6,828 nucleotides of DNA from the NCBI GenBank assembly GCA_029264635.1, contig JARIAA010000054.1:1-6828 (forward strand), given 5' to 3'. Position numbers and translations under genes: made by a program. The notes below the pieces were generated by a model, which made no database searches, was not told the DNA's origin, and saw only the letters and a program-made list of their open reading frames with translations. Below are positions 5,784 to 6,828 of this stretch, in pieces. Origin of the DNA: Psychrobacter sp. GTDB lineage: Bacteria; Pseudomonadota; Gammaproteobacteria; Pseudomonadales; Moraxellaceae. Within the stretch, counting starts at the first letter, position 1. Each line of letters opens with the position of its first letter.

Positions 5784-5833
5784 CGTTTTCCTACTGATAT
5801 TAACGGCATCACACTATATCTCACCTCTGTCAT

Positions 5834-5853
5834 GACGTTATACTGCTAACGTC
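5834..5853 (+). promoter_or_regulatory. Inverted repeat around a TATACT element upstream of yciO
   Basis: GACGTTA (5834-5840) and TAACGTC (5847-5853) form a perfect 7-bp inverted repeat with a 6-base spacer. A -10-like TATACT (5839-5844) sits inside it, about 70 bp before the yciO start. No clear -35 lies upstream. This could be an operator over the yciO promoter, but the promoter itself is weakly supported. Confidence 0.35.
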
Positions 5854-5914
5854 TTAACCCGTAAACATTATAAAAATAGTGAATCTAATAACAACTATTG
5901 AATAAGGAAGCTTT

Positions 5915-6535
5915 ATGCAAGCCTTTTATATCCATCCTGACAACCCACAACCACGTCTTATAGAACAAGTGGCAGACTTGCTGCGTAATGATAAACTTAT
6001 CATTTATCCTACCGATACCAGCTACGCTTTTGGTTGCCGACTTGGTGCAAAAGAGGCTCTCGAAAAACTTAAACAAATTCGCGAGCTTGATGATAAGCAT
6101 CAGTTTACTTTACTATGTCGTGATTTAAGCGAAATTGCCACTTATGCGACTGTAGATAATAATCAGTTTAAACAGCTCAAGGCTCATACCCCAGCACCTA
6201 TTACTTTTATTCTAAACGCTACTAAAGATGTGCCTAAGAAGTTGGCTCATGCTAAGAAAAAAACGATTGGCATTCGTGTTCCTAGTAATGCAATTGCCCA
6301 AGCTTTACTTACTGCGATGAATGAACCTATCCTAACCAGCTCTCTAATCTTACCTGGTCATGAACAGGTTCTTGACGATCCTTTCGACATAGAAGAGCTA
6401 TTAGGCATGCAAATAGACGGTATTATTAATACTGGTATACAAACTACTAAACTAACTACTGTTGTTGATATGACCAGTAGCGAGCCTCAAATCGTCAGAC
6501 AAGGCGCAGCTGATGTAGAGACATTACTTATTTAG
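5915..6535 (+). CDS. yciO: YciO, TsaC/Sua5 (YrdC-like) family protein
   Basis: The 206 residues equal the length of E. coli YciO and align from end to end: FYIHPDNPQPRLI at the N-terminus, YPTDTSYAFGC (31-41), FTLLCRDLSE (64-73), TFILNATK (97-104), KKKTIGIRVPSN (114-125) and SSLILPG (142-148). The fold is that of the L-threonylcarbamoyl-AMP synthases that make the precursor of tRNA t6A. YciO is a paralogue, and its family role is less clear than that of TsaC, so a general label 'threonylcarbamoyl-AMP synthase' should be treated with care. The start is firm: AAGGA (5904-5908) lies 6 bases before the ATG. It follows epmC on the same strand after 194 bp and ends before a strong terminator. Confidence 0.93.
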   Translation: MQAFYIHPDNPQPRLIEQVADLLRNDKLIIYPTDTSYAFGCRLGAKEALEKLKQIRELDDKHQFTLLCRDLSEIATYATVDNNQFKQLKAHTPAPITFILNATKDVPKKLAHAKKKTIGIRVPSNAIAQALLTAMNEPILTSSLILPGHEQVLDDPFDIEELLGMQIDGIINTGIQTTKLTTVVDMTSSEPQIVRQGAADVETLLI

Positions 6536-6574
6536 TTTATCTATTTTATTTTGAAAACATAAACATATAACGAA

Positions 6575-6605
6575 AAAAAAGCTCCAATTGAATTGGAGCT
6601 TTTTT
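6575..6605. terminator. Bidirectional terminator between yciO and rplQ
   Basis: AGCTCCAA (6580-6587) pairs with TTGGAGCT (6593-6600) around the loop TTGAA. The stem extends through an A-run (6575-6579) against a T-run (6601-6605). The A-tract on one side and T-tract on the other let it terminate both the plus-strand yciO and the minus-strand rplQ, which ends 27 bp away. Confidence 0.9.
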
Positions 6606-6631
6606 ATATACATTTTTTACTTATAGTAATA

Positions 6632-6828
6632 TTAGTCACGATCAACCAATTCTACATAAGCCATTGGCGCATTGTCACCATCACGATGACCGCATTTTAC
6701 GATACGCAAATAACCACCTGGACGCGTCTGGTAACGAGGACCTAACGTACCAAATAATTTACCTACCATCGCTTTGCTACGCATACGGCTAAATGCCAAA
6801 CGACGATTAGCAACGCTGTCCTCTTTAG
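6632..6828 (-). CDS. rplQ: 50S ribosomal protein bL17, C-terminal part (5' end beyond window)
   Basis: The minus strand is open from the window edge to a TAA at 6632-6634 and encodes the last 64 residues or so of bL17, a large-subunit protein that lines the peptide exit tunnel region. Recognisable pieces are SVANRRLAF, KLFGTLGPRYQTRPGGYLRI, KCGHRDGDNAPMAYVELVDR; the full E. coli protein has 127 residues, so about half is missing. In gammaproteobacteria rplQ closes the alpha operon after rpoA, and the strong terminator at 6575-6605 fits the end of that operon. The remaining alpha-operon genes should lie just to the right. Confidence 0.97.
   Translation of the reverse strand, partial: KEDSVANRRLAFSRMRSKAMVGKLFGTLGPRYQTRPGGYLRIVKCGHRDGDNAPMAYVELVDRD

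Noticed and set aside
5885..6100. Minus-strand open frame over the yciO start
   Set aside because: It overlaps the strongly conserved yciO N-terminus and has no ribosome binding site or recognisable domain.
1..6828. CRISPR array, tRNA or rRNA gene, insertion sequence, attachment site or defence system
   Set aside because: No direct-repeat array, no tRNA-like cloverleaf, no transposase or integrase and no unusual gene cargo were seen; the content is core housekeeping genes.

Overview
The window looks like chromosomal housekeeping DNA from a gammaproteobacterium of the Moraxellaceae. Psychrobacter is my best guess, from the moderately AT-rich composition, the protein sequences and the gene order; the genus is an inference I could not check by search. 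I see no insertion sequence, phage gene, CRISPR array, tRNA or rRNA, and no strong candidate for an undescribed system. The interesting material is in the long intergenic regions, which carry promoter-like and inverted-repeat structure.

Layout, left to right. Positions 2-88 hold the 3' end of an unidentified plus-strand gene, followed by a bidirectional terminator (143-169). A long minus-strand block comes next, given here in transcription order: yceD/DUF177 (4849-4256), rpmF for ribosomal protein bL32 (3902-3720), fabD (3355-2387), fabG (2390-1662), acpP (1381-1145) and a BON-LysM protein of the Kbp/YgaU type (748-239). Two plus-strand genes follow: epmC/yfcM, the EF-P hydroxylase (5013-5720), and yciO, a TsaC/Sua5-family paralogue (5915-6535). 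A terminator (6575-6605) separates yciO from the 3' end of rplQ, ribosomal protein bL17, which enters on the minus strand from the right edge.

How the genes work together. FabD loads malonyl groups onto the acyl carrier protein AcpP, and FabG performs the first reduction of each elongation cycle on AcpP-bound substrates. fabD and fabG overlap by 4 bp and are surely co-transcribed. The enterobacterial neighbours plsX and fabH (between rpmF and fabD) and fabF (after acpP) are absent, and the gaps around rpmF and acpP are 280-400 bp. The cluster therefore looks split into several transcription units: yceD, rpmF with its own leader and terminator, fabD-fabG, acpP with a probable own promoter and terminator, and kbp. 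bL32, bL17, YceD (linked to 23S rRNA accumulation) and EpmC (EF-P maturation) give the window a strong translation theme.

Start-site revisions: fabD most likely starts at the ATG at 3355 rather than the TTG at 3361, and yceD at the ATG at 4849 rather than 4861. Both choices rest on Shine-Dalgarno spacing.
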